DNA of 64,000 nucleotides from Aliirhizobium wenxiniae (GTDB lineage Bacteria; Pseudomonadota; Alphaproteobacteria; Rhizobiales; Rhizobiaceae), in NCBI RefSeq assembly GCF_019511445.1, contig NZ_JAEUAN010000004.1:62001-126000 (forward strand), given 5' to 3'. A program made the translations under genes and the position numbers. Positions 28,404-38,483 of this stretch are shown here, in pieces. How positions within the stretch are numbered: position 1 is the stretch's first letter; each line of letters opens with the position of its first letter. The notes beneath the pieces are model-generated. The model did no database searches and was not told where the DNA came from. It saw only the letters and a list, made by a program, of their open reading frames with translations.

Positions 28404-29130
28404 CCGCGATATCCTCGCCACCCTTGCGGCGAAGCTTGGCCGCCTTCTTGCGCGGCGCAGGCAGCGCTGCAACCGGAGCACCATCGGGATTGTAATCCGG
28501 TGCGATCAGGCCGCCGGAAATCAGAAGCTTGGCCCCTTCTTCCGGCGTCATGTCGAGCATTACGATCTTGCTCTTCGGCACGAACATCAGGAAACCCGCC
28601 GTCGGAACCGGCGTCGGCGGCAGGAACACAGCCACCATTTCCTCGCCATTCTGGTTGAGCTTGGCGGCAATCTCGCCCTGCGCATCGCCCGCGATAAAAA
28701 CCAACGCCCAGGTGCCGGAGCTTGGAAACTCCACCAGTCCGCATTTCTTGAACGAGGTGGACTGCTCCCGCAGCACCGTCTCGAAGATCTGCTTGATGCT
28801 CTTGTAGACGCTGCGGATCAGCGGCATACGCTGCAGGATCGACTCACCGAAATTGACGATAGAGCGGCCGATCAGGTTCTTGCCGAGAAACCCGACAATG
28901 GTGATGAAGACGACCGCGATCAAAAGCCCGGTACCGGGGATCGTCACGTCGAAATAATACTGAGGATTATAGCGCTGCGGCAGATAGGGCGTTACCCAGC
29001 TGTCGGCCCAGTCGATGAAGGTGAAGGTCAGCCAGACGGTGATCGCCAGAGGCGCGCAAATGATCAGACCGGTAAGGAAATTATTCCTGAGCCGACCCGC
29101 CATGGAAATGCGCTCGGGGCTTTCACTCAT
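28381..29130 (-). CDS. DUF502 membrane protein
   Basis: A 249-residue protein with two N-terminal membrane segments (about residues 18-40 and 65-88) and the DUF502 core GESILQRMPLIRSVYKSIKQ, then STSFKKCGLVEFPSSGTW and FLPPTPVPTAGFLMFVPKSK. The C-terminus is Ala/Lys/Arg-rich. DUF502 proteins are widespread, uncharacterised inner-membrane proteins. AGGAAGATCAG precedes the ATG. The last 23 bp overlap the end of recG on the other strand. Function unknown. Confidence 0.9.
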   Translation of the reverse strand: MSESPERISMAGRLRNNFLTGLIICAPLAITVWLTFTFIDWADSWVTPYLPQRYNPQYYFDVTIPGTGLLIAVVFITIVGFLGKNLIGRSIVNFGESILQRMPLIRSVYKSIKQIFETVLREQSTSFKKCGLVEFPSSGTWALVFIAGDAQGEIAAKLNQNGEEMVAVFLPPTPVPTAGFLMFVPKSKIVMLDMTPEEGAKLLISGGLIAPDYNPDGAPVAALPAPRKKAAKLRRKGGEDIAVTPPAET

Positions 29131-29244
29131 CTGATCTTCCTAGGATTTTTTGGCCCGAATCAGTTTTGGGCATTGCCGCATCGGTAAGATGCGACAATGC
29201 AGGATGGCTTGCTGCGATGCAAGGAGAGCCTTAGGCCTCCGCCA

Positions 29245-31071
29245 TCACTCAACTGTGACGGACTTCGCTAGGTTCCGCGGCTGGTCCACATCGGTGCCCA
29301 TGAACACCGCCGTATGATATGCCAAGAGCTGGATCGGCAGCGAGAAGATCATCGGCGCGATGATCTCATCGACATTCGGCAGGGTGATCGTCGCCATGGT
29401 TTCGAGCTTGGAAGCGGCTGCCCCCTTTTCATCGGTGATGAAGATGATCTTGCCGCCGCGGGCCGCCACTTCCTGCATGTTCGACACGGTCTTCTCGAAG
29501 AAGCGGTCATGCGGGGCAATCACGATGACCGGCATGTTTTCATCGATCAGCGCGATCGGCCCATGCTTCAACTCGCCCGCCGCATAACCCTCGGCGTGGA
29601 TATAGGAGATTTCCTTGAGCTTCAGCGCGCCTTCCATGGCGAGCGGATAGCTGGTGCCGCGGCCGAGATAGAGCACGTCCTTGAAACGCGACAGATCGCG
29701 CGACAGGGCTTCGATCTGCGGCTGGATCTCGTTCAGCACGCGGCTCATGATCCGCGGCATCTCGGCCAGATGCTTGACCATCGCCTTCTCGTCAGCCTCT
29801 GAAACCGTGCCGCGCGCACGACCGGCGGCAATCGAAAGGCTTGCGAGCACAGCCAGCTGGCAGGTAAACGCCTTAGTCGAGGCAACGCCGATTTCAGGAC
29901 CAGCAAGGATCGGGAAGATCGCGTCGGATTCCCGCGCAATCGTCGATTCGCGGACATTGACGATCGCGCCGATCTTCAGCCCTTCATCCTTAGAATAGCG
30001 CAGCGAGGCGAGCGTATCGGCAGTTTCGCCGGACTGCGAGATGAACAATGCCGCCTGCGTCGGCGACAGCGGCAGCTCGCGGTAGCGGAATTCCGACGCG
30101 ACATCGATCTCGACCGGCAGACGCGCATACCGCTCGAACCAGTATTTGCCGACGAGGCCGGCCAGATAGGCGGTGCCGCAGGCGGAGATCGCAAGGCCCG
30201 AAAGTTTTGAGAAATCGATCGCCTTGTCGGTCGCCTTCACCGTGTGGCTGGCGAAATCGACATAGTGACCGAGCGCGTGAGAAATGATCTCCGGCTGCTC
30301 GTAGATTTCCTTTTCCATGAAGTGGCGATGGTTGCCCTTGTCGACCATGAAGGCAGTGGCCTGGGAAATCTGGCTTTTGCGCGTGACCGGGCGGCCCTGG
30401 TAATCCATCACCTCGAGACGGTCATGGGTGATGATGGCGCAGTCGCCATCGACCAGATAGGTGATCTCGTTGGTGAACGGCGACAGCGCGATGGCGTCAG
30501 ACCCTAAGAACATCTCGCCCTTGCCGTGGCCGATCGCAAGCGGCGGCCCGAACCGAGCCGACAGGATCGTGCCCGGATCGTCCTGAAACATCACCACGAG
30601 AGCATAGGCACCGGAAACGCGGTTCAGCATGGCCAGCATCGCCTCGCGGTGGCCCAGGCCTTCGCGGGTGTATTTGGCCAAGAGATGGGCGACGACTTCC
30701 GTATCCGTCTGGCTGGTAAAGACCGCGCCGTCAGCGATCAGCTCGTCCTTCAGCTCGGAAAAGTTCTCGATAATGCCGTTATGAACGACGGCGACGCCTT
30801 CGACGAAATGCGGATGCGCATTTACCTCGTTCGGCACGCCATGGGTCGCCCAGCGTGTGTGTGCGATACCGATCGTGCCCGGCAGCGGTTCGCCGGCGAG
30901 TTTCGATTCGAGATTGAACAGCTTGCCTTCGGCGCGACGGCGATCGAGTTGGCCCTCATGGATGGTGGCGACACCGGCGGAATCATAACCGCGATATTCG
31001 AGCCTGCGCAACGCATCCACCAGACGCGCAGCCACCGGCTCTCGACCGACGATACCAACAATTCCGCACAT
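29245..31071 (-). CDS. glmS: Glutamine--fructose-6-phosphate aminotransferase (isomerizing)
   Basis: A 608-residue enzyme making glucosamine 6-phosphate, the first step to UDP-GlcNAc for peptidoglycan and LPS. The N-terminal nucleophile Cys follows the initiator Met (MCGIVGIVG), which fixes the start; AAAGG lies 8 nt upstream. The glutaminase domain has THGVPNEVNAHPH and the SIS isomerase pair shows SACGTAYLAGLVGKYW, FISQSGETADTLASLR and the C-terminal DVDQPRNLAKSVTVE. It lies just downstream of glmU on the same strand, 122 bp apart. No glmS ribozyme was recognised in the leader. Confidence 0.97.
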   Translation of the reverse strand: MCGIVGIVGREPVAARLVDALRRLEYRGYDSAGVATIHEGQLDRRRAEGKLFNLESKLAGEPLPGTIGIAHTRWATHGVPNEVNAHPHFVEGVAVVHNGIIENFSELKDELIADGAVFTSQTDTEVVAHLLAKYTREGLGHREAMLAMLNRVSGAYALVVMFQDDPGTILSARFGPPLAIGHGKGEMFLGSDAIALSPFTNEITYLVDGDCAIITHDRLEVMDYQGRPVTRKSQISQATAFMVDKGNHRHFMEKEIYEQPEIISHALGHYVDFASHTVKATDKAIDFSKLSGLAISACGTAYLAGLVGKYWFERYARLPVEIDVASEFRYRELPLSPTQAALFISQSGETADTLASLRYSKDEGLKIGAIVNVRESTIARESDAIFPILAGPEIGVASTKAFTCQLAVLASLSIAAGRARGTVSEADEKAMVKHLAEMPRIMSRVLNEIQPQIEALSRDLSRFKDVLYLGRGTSYPLAMEGALKLKEISYIHAEGYAAGELKHGPIALIDENMPVIVIAPHDRFFEKTVSNMQEVAARGGKIIFITDEKGAAASKLETMATITLPNVDEIIAPMIFSLPIQLLAYHTAVFMGTDVDQPRNLAKSVTVE

Positions 31072-31193
31072 AAAAAAACCTTTCGATAAATCAGATGGAC
31101 GCAAGTCCTAGACGATTGCTGCACTTGCGCAATCGCCTCATTCGTCACTTTCGGTATCGGCGCGTAACGCGCCGCAATCTCTATTTTGCAGCC

Positions 31194-32555
31194 TTACTTC
31201 CCAGCCTTCTTGGCGGCCTTGATCGCCAGTGCCCGTTCGCGGATCAGCGTCGCCCGGTCAGGCTTCACCTCCTGCCGCGCGCGGCCCAGCGCCAGCGCAT
31301 CTGCCGGTACGTCTTCGGTAATCACACTGCCCGACGCGATATACGCCCCGTCACCGATCGAAACCGGTGCCACGAGCGAGGAATTGGAGCCGACGAAGGA
31401 GTTTGCCCCAATGCGTGTTTCAAACTTGTTCACCCCGTCGTAATTGCAGGTGATCGTACCCGCACCGATATTGGCATGCGCGCCGATCACGGCATCGCCG
31501 ATATAGGTCAGGTGATTGACCTTGGCGCCCTCGCCCACCTTGCCGTTCTTCACCTCGCAGAAATTGCCGACTTTGGAGCCTTCGGCAAGATCCGCGCCCG
31601 GACGAAGCCGCGCAAACGGACCGACAGTTGCCCCCGCACTCACATGCGCTCCCTCGATATGCGAGAAGGCATGGATGACAGCCCCGCCATCGATCGTCAC
31701 GCCTGGGCCAAAGACCACATTCGGCTCGATCAACGCGTCCTGACCGATCTGCGTATCGAAGGAGAGGAACACGGTTTCCGGCGCAATCATCGAAACGCCC
31801 GAAACCATCAACTCGTGGCGGCGGCGCTCCTGCCAGAGTTTTTCGATCACGGCGAGTTCGGCGCGATTGTTGCAGCCGGTCAGTTCCGTTTCCGGCGCGT
31901 CGACGGCGACCACCTTGCCACCCTCAGCGCGGGCGATTTCGACGAGATCGGTCAGATAATATTCGCCCTTGGCATTGGCGTTGCCGATCTTGTCGAGCAG
32001 CGCCAGCGCCTTGCGGCCGTTGATCGCCATCAGCCCGCTATTGCACCAGGTAACTTTGCGTTCCTCGTCGGTGGCATCCTTCTCCTCGCGGATGGCGACA
32101 AGTTCGCCGTTTTCCACCAGCAGACGGCCATAACCGAACGGCTTGTCGGTGTGGAAACCGATGACGACGACATCGGCGCCTTCCGCCAGTTTTTCACGCG
32201 CGGCGGCAAACGGTGCAGCGGTGATCAGCGGCACATCGCCGTAAGCGACCAGCACATCGTCGAACCCTTGCGCAATCGCCTCGCGGGCGGCCAGCACCGC
32301 ATGCCCGGTGCCGAGCCGCTCGGTCTGCAAAAAACTCTTCACCGAGATCTCGTCGATCGATCCGGCCTTGGCGACCTTTTCGGCATCGCGGCCGACGACC
32401 AGCGCTGCATCGGTCATTCCGGCAGACGCCACTGCCGCCATCACATGCGCGATCATCGGACGGTTGGCGACCGGATGCAGCACTTTCGACATCGACGACT
32501 TCATCCGCGTGCTGTCGCCCGCAGCAAGAATGACGGCAAGGCAGGAACGGCTCAT
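31194..32555 (-). CDS. glmU: Bifunctional UDP-N-acetylglucosamine pyrophosphorylase / glucosamine-1-phosphate N-acetyltransferase
   Basis: A 453-residue enzyme that acetylates GlcN-1-P and then forms UDP-GlcNAc. The N-terminal uridyltransferase has [11 protein letters not shown] (the LAAGxGTRM motif with Ser for Gly) and [10 protein letters not shown]. The C-terminal half is a left-handed beta helix of hexapeptide repeats ([40 protein letters not shown]) with the acetyltransferase loop [26 protein letters not shown] lies 9 nt upstream of the chosen ATG. It works in the same pathway as neighbouring glmS. Confidence 0.97.
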   Translation of the reverse strand: MSRSCLAVILAAGDSTRMKSSMSKVLHPVANRPMIAHVMAAVASAGMTDAALVVGRDAEKVAKAGSIDEISVKSFLQTERLGTGHAVLAAREAIAQGFDDVLVAYGDVPLITAAPFAAAREKLAEGADVVVIGFHTDKPFGYGRLLVENGELVAIREEKDATDEERKVTWCNSGLMAINGRKALALLDKIGNANAKGEYYLTDLVEIARAEGGKVVAVDAPETELTGCNNRAELAVIEKLWQERRRHELMVSGVSMIAPETVFLSFDTQIGQDALIEPNVVFGPGVTIDGGAVIHAFSHIEGAHVSAGATVGPFARLRPGADLAEGSKVGNFCEVKNGKVGEGAKVNHLTYIGDAVIGAHANIGAGTITCNYDGVNKFETRIGANSFVGSNSSLVAPVSIGDGAYIASGSVITEDVPADALALGRARQEVKPDRATLIRERALAIKAAKKAGK

Positions 32556-32651
32556 ATGGGGAATCTCCTTAGGCATTTGCCGCTATCTAGCAGCAACAAT
32601 CTTGCCGCGCGATAAACGGCTTGTATCGACGCGAAACAAATCGCTGGAAAG

Positions 32652-32680
32652 CAAAAAGGGCGCTCGTGGCGCCCTTTCCG
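32652..32680 (-). terminator. Rho-independent terminator after the BMP-family gene
   Basis: A perfect 9-bp stem AAAGGGCGC/GCGCCCTTT (32655-32663 and 32669-32677) with a 5-nt loop, followed on the minus strand by TTTTTGC. It lies 24 bp past the last gene of the ABC operon. Its stem is identical in sequence to that of the terminator at 17672-17698. Confidence 0.88.
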
Positions 32681-32700
32681 AAAAATCATGTGAACAAGGC

Positions 32701-33774
32701 TCACTTCGGCAGCTTGTCGTCCACGCCTTCGACGTAGAAGTTCATGCCGAGCAGAACCTTGTCTTCCGGCTTTTCGCCGGCAGCAAGCCATGCGGAACCG
32801 TCTTGCTTGTTGATCGGGCCGGTGAACGGATGCAGTTCGCCCGACTTGATCTTGGCTTCAGTCTCTTCGGCCATCGCCTTCACGTCGTCAGGCATGTTGG
32901 TGTAGGGCGCCATGGTCAGGATGCCGTCCTTCAGGCCGTCCCAGATCTGCTCCGACTTCCACGAACCGTCGAGAACCGCCTGGGTGCGCTTGATGTAATA
33001 GGCGCCCCAGGTGTCGACGATCGCCGTCAGCTGCGTCTTCGGGCCGGCCGCGATCATGTCGGAAGCCTGGCCGAAGGCCGGAATGCCACGCTCGGCGGCA
33101 ACCTGCATCGGAGCCGTCGTATCGGTATGCTGGGTCAGGATATCGACGCCCTGGTCGATCAGCGCCTTGGCGGCATCGGCTTCCTTGCCCGGGTCGAACC
33201 AGGTATTGGCCCAGACGACCTTCAGCTTGAATTCGGGATTGACCGACTTCGCGCCCAGTTCGAAGGCGTTGATGCCCATCACCACTTCCGGGATTGGGAA
33301 GGAGGCGATGTAACCGGCAAGACCCTTCTTCGACATCTTGGCCGCAATCTGGCCCTGGATGTAACGGCCTTCATAGAAGCGCGCATTGTAGGTTGCGAGG
33401 TTTTCGGCAGCCTTGAAGCCGGTCGCATGTTCGAACTTCACGTCCGGGAATTTCGCGGCAACCTTGACGGTCGCATCCATGAATCCGAACGAGGTCGTGT
33501 AGATCAGGGCGCAGCCGGAACGTGCCATGCGCTCGATGGCGCGTTCGGCATCCGGGCCTTCCGGAACGCTTTCCAGGAAAGGCGTCTCGATCTTGTCGTC
33601 CAGCGCCTTCTGCAGCGCCTGGCGACCGATATCATGCGCCTGCGTCCAGCCGCCGTCGGTCTTGGAGCCGACATAGATGAAGCAGATCTTCTTCTTTTCC
33701 TGCGCCGATGCGCTACCGGCGAAACCGCCGAGCATGGCGGTCGTTGCTGCCAGCGCAATGATGAGTTTCTTCAT
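32701..33774 (-). CDS. BMP-family ABC transporter substrate-binding protein
   Basis: A 357-residue periplasmic binding protein of the basic membrane protein (PnrA/Med) family, which usually binds purine nucleosides or related compounds. It has a Sec signal (KKLIIALAATTAMLGGFAGS, then ASA) without a lipobox Cys, followed by KKKICFIYVGSKTDGGWTQA, the typical N-terminal strand, and later GCALIYTTSFGFM, VDILTQHTDTTAPMQVAAER and WGAYYIKRTQAVLDGSW. GAGG precedes the ATG. It is the last gene of a minus-strand operon ATPase-permease-permease-binding protein. Confidence 0.92.
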   Translation of the reverse strand: MKKLIIALAATTAMLGGFAGSASAQEKKKICFIYVGSKTDGGWTQAHDIGRQALQKALDDKIETPFLESVPEGPDAERAIERMARSGCALIYTTSFGFMDATVKVAAKFPDVKFEHATGFKAAENLATYNARFYEGRYIQGQIAAKMSKKGLAGYIASFPIPEVVMGINAFELGAKSVNPEFKLKVVWANTWFDPGKEADAAKALIDQGVDILTQHTDTTAPMQVAAERGIPAFGQASDMIAAGPKTQLTAIVDTWGAYYIKRTQAVLDGSWKSEQIWDGLKDGILTMAPYTNMPDDVKAMAEETEAKIKSGELHPFTGPINKQDGSAWLAAGEKPEDKVLLGMNFYVEGVDDKLPK

Positions 33775-33815
33775 TTTCCAACCTCTGATGGAGTATGACA
33801 TGGACGTTAACGTGA

Positions 33816-34742
33816 TCACCGATCGGGGACAAACGGTTTTCCGAGCGATGCCGGCGTATTGATGAGCGTCGTGCGACGATTATGCGAAATGATGATCAGC
33901 ACCACAATGGTCGCGACATAGGGAAGTGCTGAAAGAAGCTGCGACGGAATGGCAATTCCGCCGCTCTGGGCGAGCAGCTGGGCATGCAATTGCCCGATAC
34001 CGACCGCGCCGAAGAGATAACCGCCGGCGAGAACCCTGAGCGGACGCCACGAGGCGAAGACGACAAGCGCCAGCGCGATCCAGCCGCGCCCGGCCGACAT
34101 GTTCTCCACCCATTGCGGCGTGTAGACGAGCGACAGCTGCGCGCCCGCAAGACCGGCACAGGCCCCGCCGAACAGCACCGCTAGATACCGCGTCCGAACC
34201 ACATTAATGCCAAGCGCATGCGCCGAGCCGTGATTGTCGCCGATCGCGCGCATCTTCAGGCCGGTGCGGCTCTTGAACAGGAACCAGCTGATGCCGAAGA
34301 CCAGCGCCACCGACATGTAGAAGATCAGGTCCTGGGAAAACAGCACACGCCCGAAAAAAGGAATGTCGGAAAGCAGCGGAATGACGATCGGCTGCAGGCG
34401 AACGCCCGGCATGCCGACAAAGGCCTCGCCGATCTGGCCCGACAGACCGAGGCCGAGGATGGTCAGCGCCAGGCCCGTCGCCACCTGGTTTGCAACCAGC
34501 GTCAGCGTCAGGAAACCGAAGAGCAGCGAAAACAGCCCGCCGCCGATAATCCCGCCTAAAATGCCGAGATAGGGGGAACCGGTCAGCTGCGCCGTCGCGA
34601 AGGCGGCAACCGCACCCATGATCATCATCCCCTCGACACCAAGATTGAGAACGCCCGAACGCTCGGAGACAAGCTCGCCGAGTGCTGCGATGACGAGCGG
34701 GGTGGATGCGGTGATGACGGTAAGAAGGATCGCTTCGAACAT
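33816..34742 (-). CDS. ABC transporter permease (BMP/nucleoside-type uptake system)
   Basis: A 308-residue integral membrane protein of the BPD_transp_2 family. The N-terminus ITASTPLVIAALGELVSERS and GVLNLGVEGMMIMGAVAAF, then SGVLNLG-type and ALGINVVRTRYLAVLFGGA, are typical of YufQ/NupQ-like permeases. About eight to nine hydrophobic helices are visible. It starts one base inside the stop of the preceding permease (TGATG) and ends 41 bp before the binding-protein gene. Confidence 0.92.
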   Translation of the reverse strand: MFEAILLTVITASTPLVIAALGELVSERSGVLNLGVEGMMIMGAVAAFATAQLTGSPYLGILGGIIGGGLFSLLFGFLTLTLVANQVATGLALTILGLGLSGQIGEAFVGMPGVRLQPIVIPLLSDIPFFGRVLFSQDLIFYMSVALVFGISWFLFKSRTGLKMRAIGDNHGSAHALGINVVRTRYLAVLFGGACAGLAGAQLSLVYTPQWVENMSAGRGWIALALVVFASWRPLRVLAGGYLFGAVGIGQLHAQLLAQSGGIAIPSQLLSALPYVATIVVLIIISHNRRTTLINTPASLGKPFVPDR

Positions 34743-35830
34743 CAGTTCTTCGCCTCCGCTTCGGCCGATGGGGTGGAGACGAAGCGGATCCGGTAGTGGA
34801 TCAGCGTATCGCAGGAGAGCACGAAGAACAGGATCAGCCCTTGGAAGACGCGGCTCACCTTGTCGGAAATGCTGAGCGACAACTGCGCTGCCTCACCGCC
34901 AAGATAGGTCAGTGCCAGCACAAAACCGGAGGCGATGATGCCGAGCGGGTTGAGACGGCCGAGGAAGGCGACGATGATCGCGGTAAATCCGTAACCCGGC
35001 GAAATCACCGGCTGCACATGGCCGATCGAGCCTGCGACTTCAGAAATCCCGGCAAGGCCTGCAAGGCCGCCGGAGAGAAGCATGGAAAACCACACCATCT
35101 TCGTTGCCGAAAAGCCGGCAAACCGCCCTGCCCGTTCCGATTGCCCGAGCACCGAGACCTGAAAACCCTTGAGCATGAAGCGCATCATGAACCACAGGGC
35201 CACGGCCGCAACGAGCGCGAAGACGATGCCGAGATGCGCACGCCCCGAATCGAGGATTTCCGGCAGCACCGCTTCCGGCTGAAAGCTCTTCGTCTGCGGG
35301 AAATTATAGCCCTGCGGGTCGCGCCAAGGGCCACGCACCAGCCAGTCAAGGAAAAGCTGCGCGATATAGACCAGCATCAGGCTGGTCAGGATCTCGTTCG
35401 TGTTGAACCGGGTCTTCAAAAGTGCGGGAATGCCCGCGTAGAGCGCGCCACCCATCATGCCCATGACGAGCATCAGCGGCAGGATCACGGGCGAATGCCA
35501 TTCGGGGTTCAGCACCGGCAGGATCGAACCGGTGATGGCGCCGACGGTAAACTGCCCTTCAGCACCGATATTCCAGTTGTTCGACCGGAAACAGATGGAG
35601 AGACCTACCGCGATCAGGATCAGCGGCGCCGCCTTGACGGCAAGTTCATGCAGCGACCACACGTCCAGAAGCGGCTCGACGAAATAGATATAGAGCGCGT
35701 TCATCGGGCTCTTGCCGAGAAGCCAGAACATGATGGCGCCGGCAACCAGCGTCAGCGCCAGGGCAAGCAGCGGCGAGACGATCGAAAACAGCGTGGACGT
35801 ACCGGCGCGCTTCTGCAGTTCAATGCGCAT
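34742..35830 (-). CDS. ABC transporter permease (BMP/nucleoside-type uptake system)
   Basis: A 362-residue BPD_transp_2-family permease. Landmarks are AGAIMFWLLGKSPMNALYIY, CFRSNNWNIGAEGQFTVGAI (the conserved N-I-G-A-E-G-Q block) and SPGYGFTAIIVAFLGRLNPL, as in YufP/NupP-like proteins. The chosen start (MRIELQKRAG) overlaps the end of the ATPase gene by 11 bp. It forms the channel with the second permease of the operon. Confidence 0.92.
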   Translation of the reverse strand: MRIELQKRAGTSTLFSIVSPLLALALTLVAGAIMFWLLGKSPMNALYIYFVEPLLDVWSLHELAVKAAPLILIAVGLSICFRSNNWNIGAEGQFTVGAITGSILPVLNPEWHSPVILPLMLVMGMMGGALYAGIPALLKTRFNTNEILTSLMLVYIAQLFLDWLVRGPWRDPQGYNFPQTKSFQPEAVLPEILDSGRAHLGIVFALVAAVALWFMMRFMLKGFQVSVLGQSERAGRFAGFSATKMVWFSMLLSGGLAGLAGISEVAGSIGHVQPVISPGYGFTAIIVAFLGRLNPLGIIASGFVLALTYLGGEAAQLSLSISDKVSRVFQGLILFFVLSCDTLIHYRIRFVSTPSAEAEAKN

Positions 35831-37394
35831 CAGCGGTCTCCACTCCTGCATGACTTTCGTGAATACCGCCCATCAGCAACCCGATCTGTTCGAGCGTCAG
35901 CTCACCCGCCGGATAGGGATCTGAGAGCTTGCCGTCCGAGATGACGGCGATCGTCGTTGCCACTTCGAAAATCTCGTCGAGATCCTGACTGATCACGATG
36001 ACCGCAGAACCGGCCTTGGCAAGATCGATCAGCGCCTGCCGGATCCGGCTTGCGGCCCCCGCATCGACACCCCAGGTCGGCTGGTTGACGACGAGCACCG
36101 AAGGCTGTCGATCGAGCTCGCGCCCGACGATGAACTTTTGCAGGTTGCCGCCCGAAAGCGAGCCCGCCGTCGGATCCTCGCCGCTCTTGCGCACATCCAT
36201 CATCGAACAGATCCGCCGCGAAGCAGACAGGATCGCATCGCGTTTCAAAATCCCGAGCGGTCCGCCGGAAAGGAATGCCTTTCTGTCGGATCGGCTGCGG
36301 GCCAGAAGCAGGTTGTCGGAAAGCGGCATCGCCGAGACCGCCGCATGGCCATGCCGTTCCTCCGGCACGAAACCAGCGCCAAGCAGCCGGCGTCCGTTGA
36401 TCCTCAACCGGCCGACCGGCTTTCCGCGCAGCAGAATGCCGTCATTGTCCGAAATCGGATATTCGCCGGAGATTGCATCGAACAATTCCGACTGGCCATT
36501 GCCGGCGATGCCCGCAATCGCCAGCACTTCGCCGGCCCTGACCTTCAGCGAAATATCCTTGAGCGCAACAGCAAACGGCGTGCGCGAAGCGACCGAAACA
36601 TTGTTTACCTGCACCAGAACATCGCCAAGCGCATCGGCACTATCGCGCTTCACTTCGGCAACTTCGGTTCCGACCATCATCCGCGCGAGAGAGGCCGGCG
36701 TCTCCTGTCTCGGGTCGCAGGCGCCGGTCACCTTGCCGTGCCGCAACACGGTGGCGCGGTCGCAGATGCGCTGCACCTCTTCCAGCCGGTGGCTGATATA
36801 AAGCACCGACCGCCCCTCTGCCTTCAGCCGCATCAGCGTTTCGAACAGCCGTTCGGCTTCCTGCGGCGTCAAAACCGAGGTCGGTTCGTCGAGAATGATC
36901 AGTTTCGGGTTCTGCAACAGCGCCCGGACGATCTCGATGCGCTGGCGTTCGCCGACGGACAGATCGGCCACATGGGCGGAAGGATCGAGCGGCAGGCCGT
37001 AGGCCCTCGAAACGGTTGCGGTCTCTTCGGCGATCTTTGCAAGCGGTGTTTTCGGATCGAGCGACAGGGCGATGTTTTCCGCCACCGTCAGTGCTTCGAA
37101 GAGGGAAAAATGCTGGAACACCATGCCGATGCCCAGCTTCCGCGCGTCACCGGGCGACGGGATGACGACAGGCGCGCCCTCCCAGGAGATCGTGCCGGCA
37201 CTCGGCTGCAATACGCCGAAGAGCATCTTGACGAGCGTCGATTTTCCGGCGCCGTTTTCACCGAGCAGCGCATGGATTTCCCCATGGCCGATATTGAGAT
37301 CGATGCTGTTGCAGGCCGCAAAACTGCCGAAGAGCTTTGTCAGCCCTTGCACAGATAGGAGCGGGCTTGCCTCAACGCCCCCTGAAACGCTCAC
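35820..37394 (-). CDS. ABC transporter ATP-binding protein with two ATPase domains (RbsA/YufO type)
   Basis: A 524-residue fused ATPase. The first domain is complete: Walker A GENGAGKST, signature LSVGERQRIEI, Walker B LIILDEPTSVLTPQE and the H-loop YISHR. The second, as in sugar/nucleoside-type ATPases, has a degenerate Walker A (GIAGNGQSELFDAISG) and a good signature LSGGNLQKFIVGREL. It powers the BMP uptake system encoded downstream. GTG at 37394 is chosen because AAGGGGG lies 4-5 nt upstream; ATG at 37412 is an alternative that would add six residues. Confidence 0.9.
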   Translation of the reverse strand: MSVSGGVEASPLLSVQGLTKLFGSFAACNSIDLNIGHGEIHALLGENGAGKSTLVKMLFGVLQPSAGTISWEGAPVVIPSPGDARKLGIGMVFQHFSLFEALTVAENIALSLDPKTPLAKIAEETATVSRAYGLPLDPSAHVADLSVGERQRIEIVRALLQNPKLIILDEPTSVLTPQEAERLFETLMRLKAEGRSVLYISHRLEEVQRICDRATVLRHGKVTGACDPRQETPASLARMMVGTEVAEVKRDSADALGDVLVQVNNVSVASRTPFAVALKDISLKVRAGEVLAIAGIAGNGQSELFDAISGEYPISDNDGILLRGKPVGRLRINGRRLLGAGFVPEERHGHAAVSAMPLSDNLLLARSRSDRKAFLSGGPLGILKRDAILSASRRICSMMDVRKSGEDPTAGSLSGGNLQKFIVGRELDRQPSVLVVNQPTWGVDAGAASRIRQALIDLAKAGSAVIVISQDLDEIFEVATTIAVISDGKLSDPYPAGELTLEQIGLLMGGIHESHAGVETADAH

Positions 37395-37557
37395 GGAACC
37401 CCCTTTTATCATGCAGTGCCGTCCGTTGAAGCGCTGCAGTGCTTGTCTTTAAAATGAAGTGGCCGCCCTCCTGGTGTCAGAAGGCAGCCGCTCGGATATT
37501 GATACCGGTTTTGCAGACTTCCACAACATGAAAGAATGGCTTGCCGGTCACCTTGGC

Positions 37558-38286
37558 CTATTTTCCAAGGTTCGGAAAAAGCTGCAATATTCCACCGATG
37601 CAATAGAGGTAAATGCCGCTGATCACCACACCCCAGACAACCCAGTCCGGCGAATTGAAATGCAGGAGCAGCGAATAGCCGCCAAGTGCGCACCAAATGG
37701 CACCGACAGCCAGATTGAGCCACCGCAGCCGCTTGACGCGTACCGGATGCAGAAAATTGATCGGCAGGAAGGTGAGGATCACCGAAATCGTCACGACGAT
37801 CATCGCAGTCGTCGCACTCGCATCGATGACGAAAAGCGTGAACACGACCATGTTCCAGACGACCGGAAAGCCGGAGAAGAAATATTCGTCCGTTTTCATG
37901 CCCATGTCGGCATAATAGATCGCGCTCGAAACCACGATCATGCCCGCCGCCACGAAGGACCACGGTTCGCCGATCATGCCGCTCTGATAGAGCGCGAATG
38001 CAGGCAGAAGAACATAGGTCACATAATCGATGACATTGTCCAGCATGTCGCCGGACCAGTTCGGCAGCACTTCCTTGACGTTCAGCTTGCGGGCGATCGG
38101 TCCGTCGACGCCATCGACGAGCAAAGCCAGGCCGAGCCACCAGAACATGTCGATAAAACGGTGTTCGGCAGCAGCGACCACGCCGAGAAAGGCGAGGAAG
38201 GAGCCGGATGCCGTGAAGATGTGGACGCAAAAGGCGCGGATTTCGGCATAGGGCACTGCACGATAATTGAAGATTCGTCTGAACAC
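37558..38286 (-). CDS. pcs: Phosphatidylcholine synthase (CDP-diacylglycerol--choline O-phosphatidyltransferase)
   Basis: A 242-residue membrane enzyme that makes phosphatidylcholine from CDP-diacylglycerol and choline, a pathway first found in Sinorhizobium. The CDP-alcohol phosphotransferase motif appears as DGPIARKLNVKEVLPNWSGD followed by MLDNVIDY, with the DG..AR..G...D...D spacing. The N-terminus FNYRAVPYAEIRAF and the body closely resemble the rhizobial Pcs I remember. About seven to eight membrane helices. The start is GTG with GGGGCG upstream. Presence of Pcs is a strong pointer to a rhizobial or related host-associated alphaproteobacterium. Confidence 0.95.
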   Translation of the reverse strand: MFRRIFNYRAVPYAEIRAFCVHIFTASGSFLAFLGVVAAAEHRFIDMFWWLGLALLVDGVDGPIARKLNVKEVLPNWSGDMLDNVIDYVTYVLLPAFALYQSGMIGEPWSFVAAGMIVVSSAIYYADMGMKTDEYFFSGFPVVWNMVVFTLFVIDASATTAMIVVTISVILTFLPINFLHPVRVKRLRWLNLAVGAIWCALGGYSLLLHFNSPDWVVWGVVISGIYLYCIGGILQLFPNLGK

Positions 38287-38483
38287 GCGCGCCCCGTTTT
38301 GTTCTTGTCCGCCTTGTCTAGATTTCCGGGTATGCTGCCAATTCCAGTATATTGCAACCGGCGGCGGCCTTTATCACGGGTTTTGCACCACTTAGCGCCT
38401 ACGGGAGGACAATCGTCGATACCCCATGGATTGAGGCTTCAAGACGCTCTACATAGAGCCCGACACAGAATTGGAAGCGGACA

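Noticed and set aside
30980..31071. Possible glmS ribozyme in the glmS leader
   Set aside because: The leader between glmU and glmS is short and holds no ribozyme-like double pseudoknot; that ribozyme is characteristic of Gram-positive bacteria.
31095..32615. 506-codon and overlapping 496-codon open frames on the plus strand
   Set aside because: They run antisense to glmU and the BMP binding-protein gene, which have clear family motifs on the minus strand.
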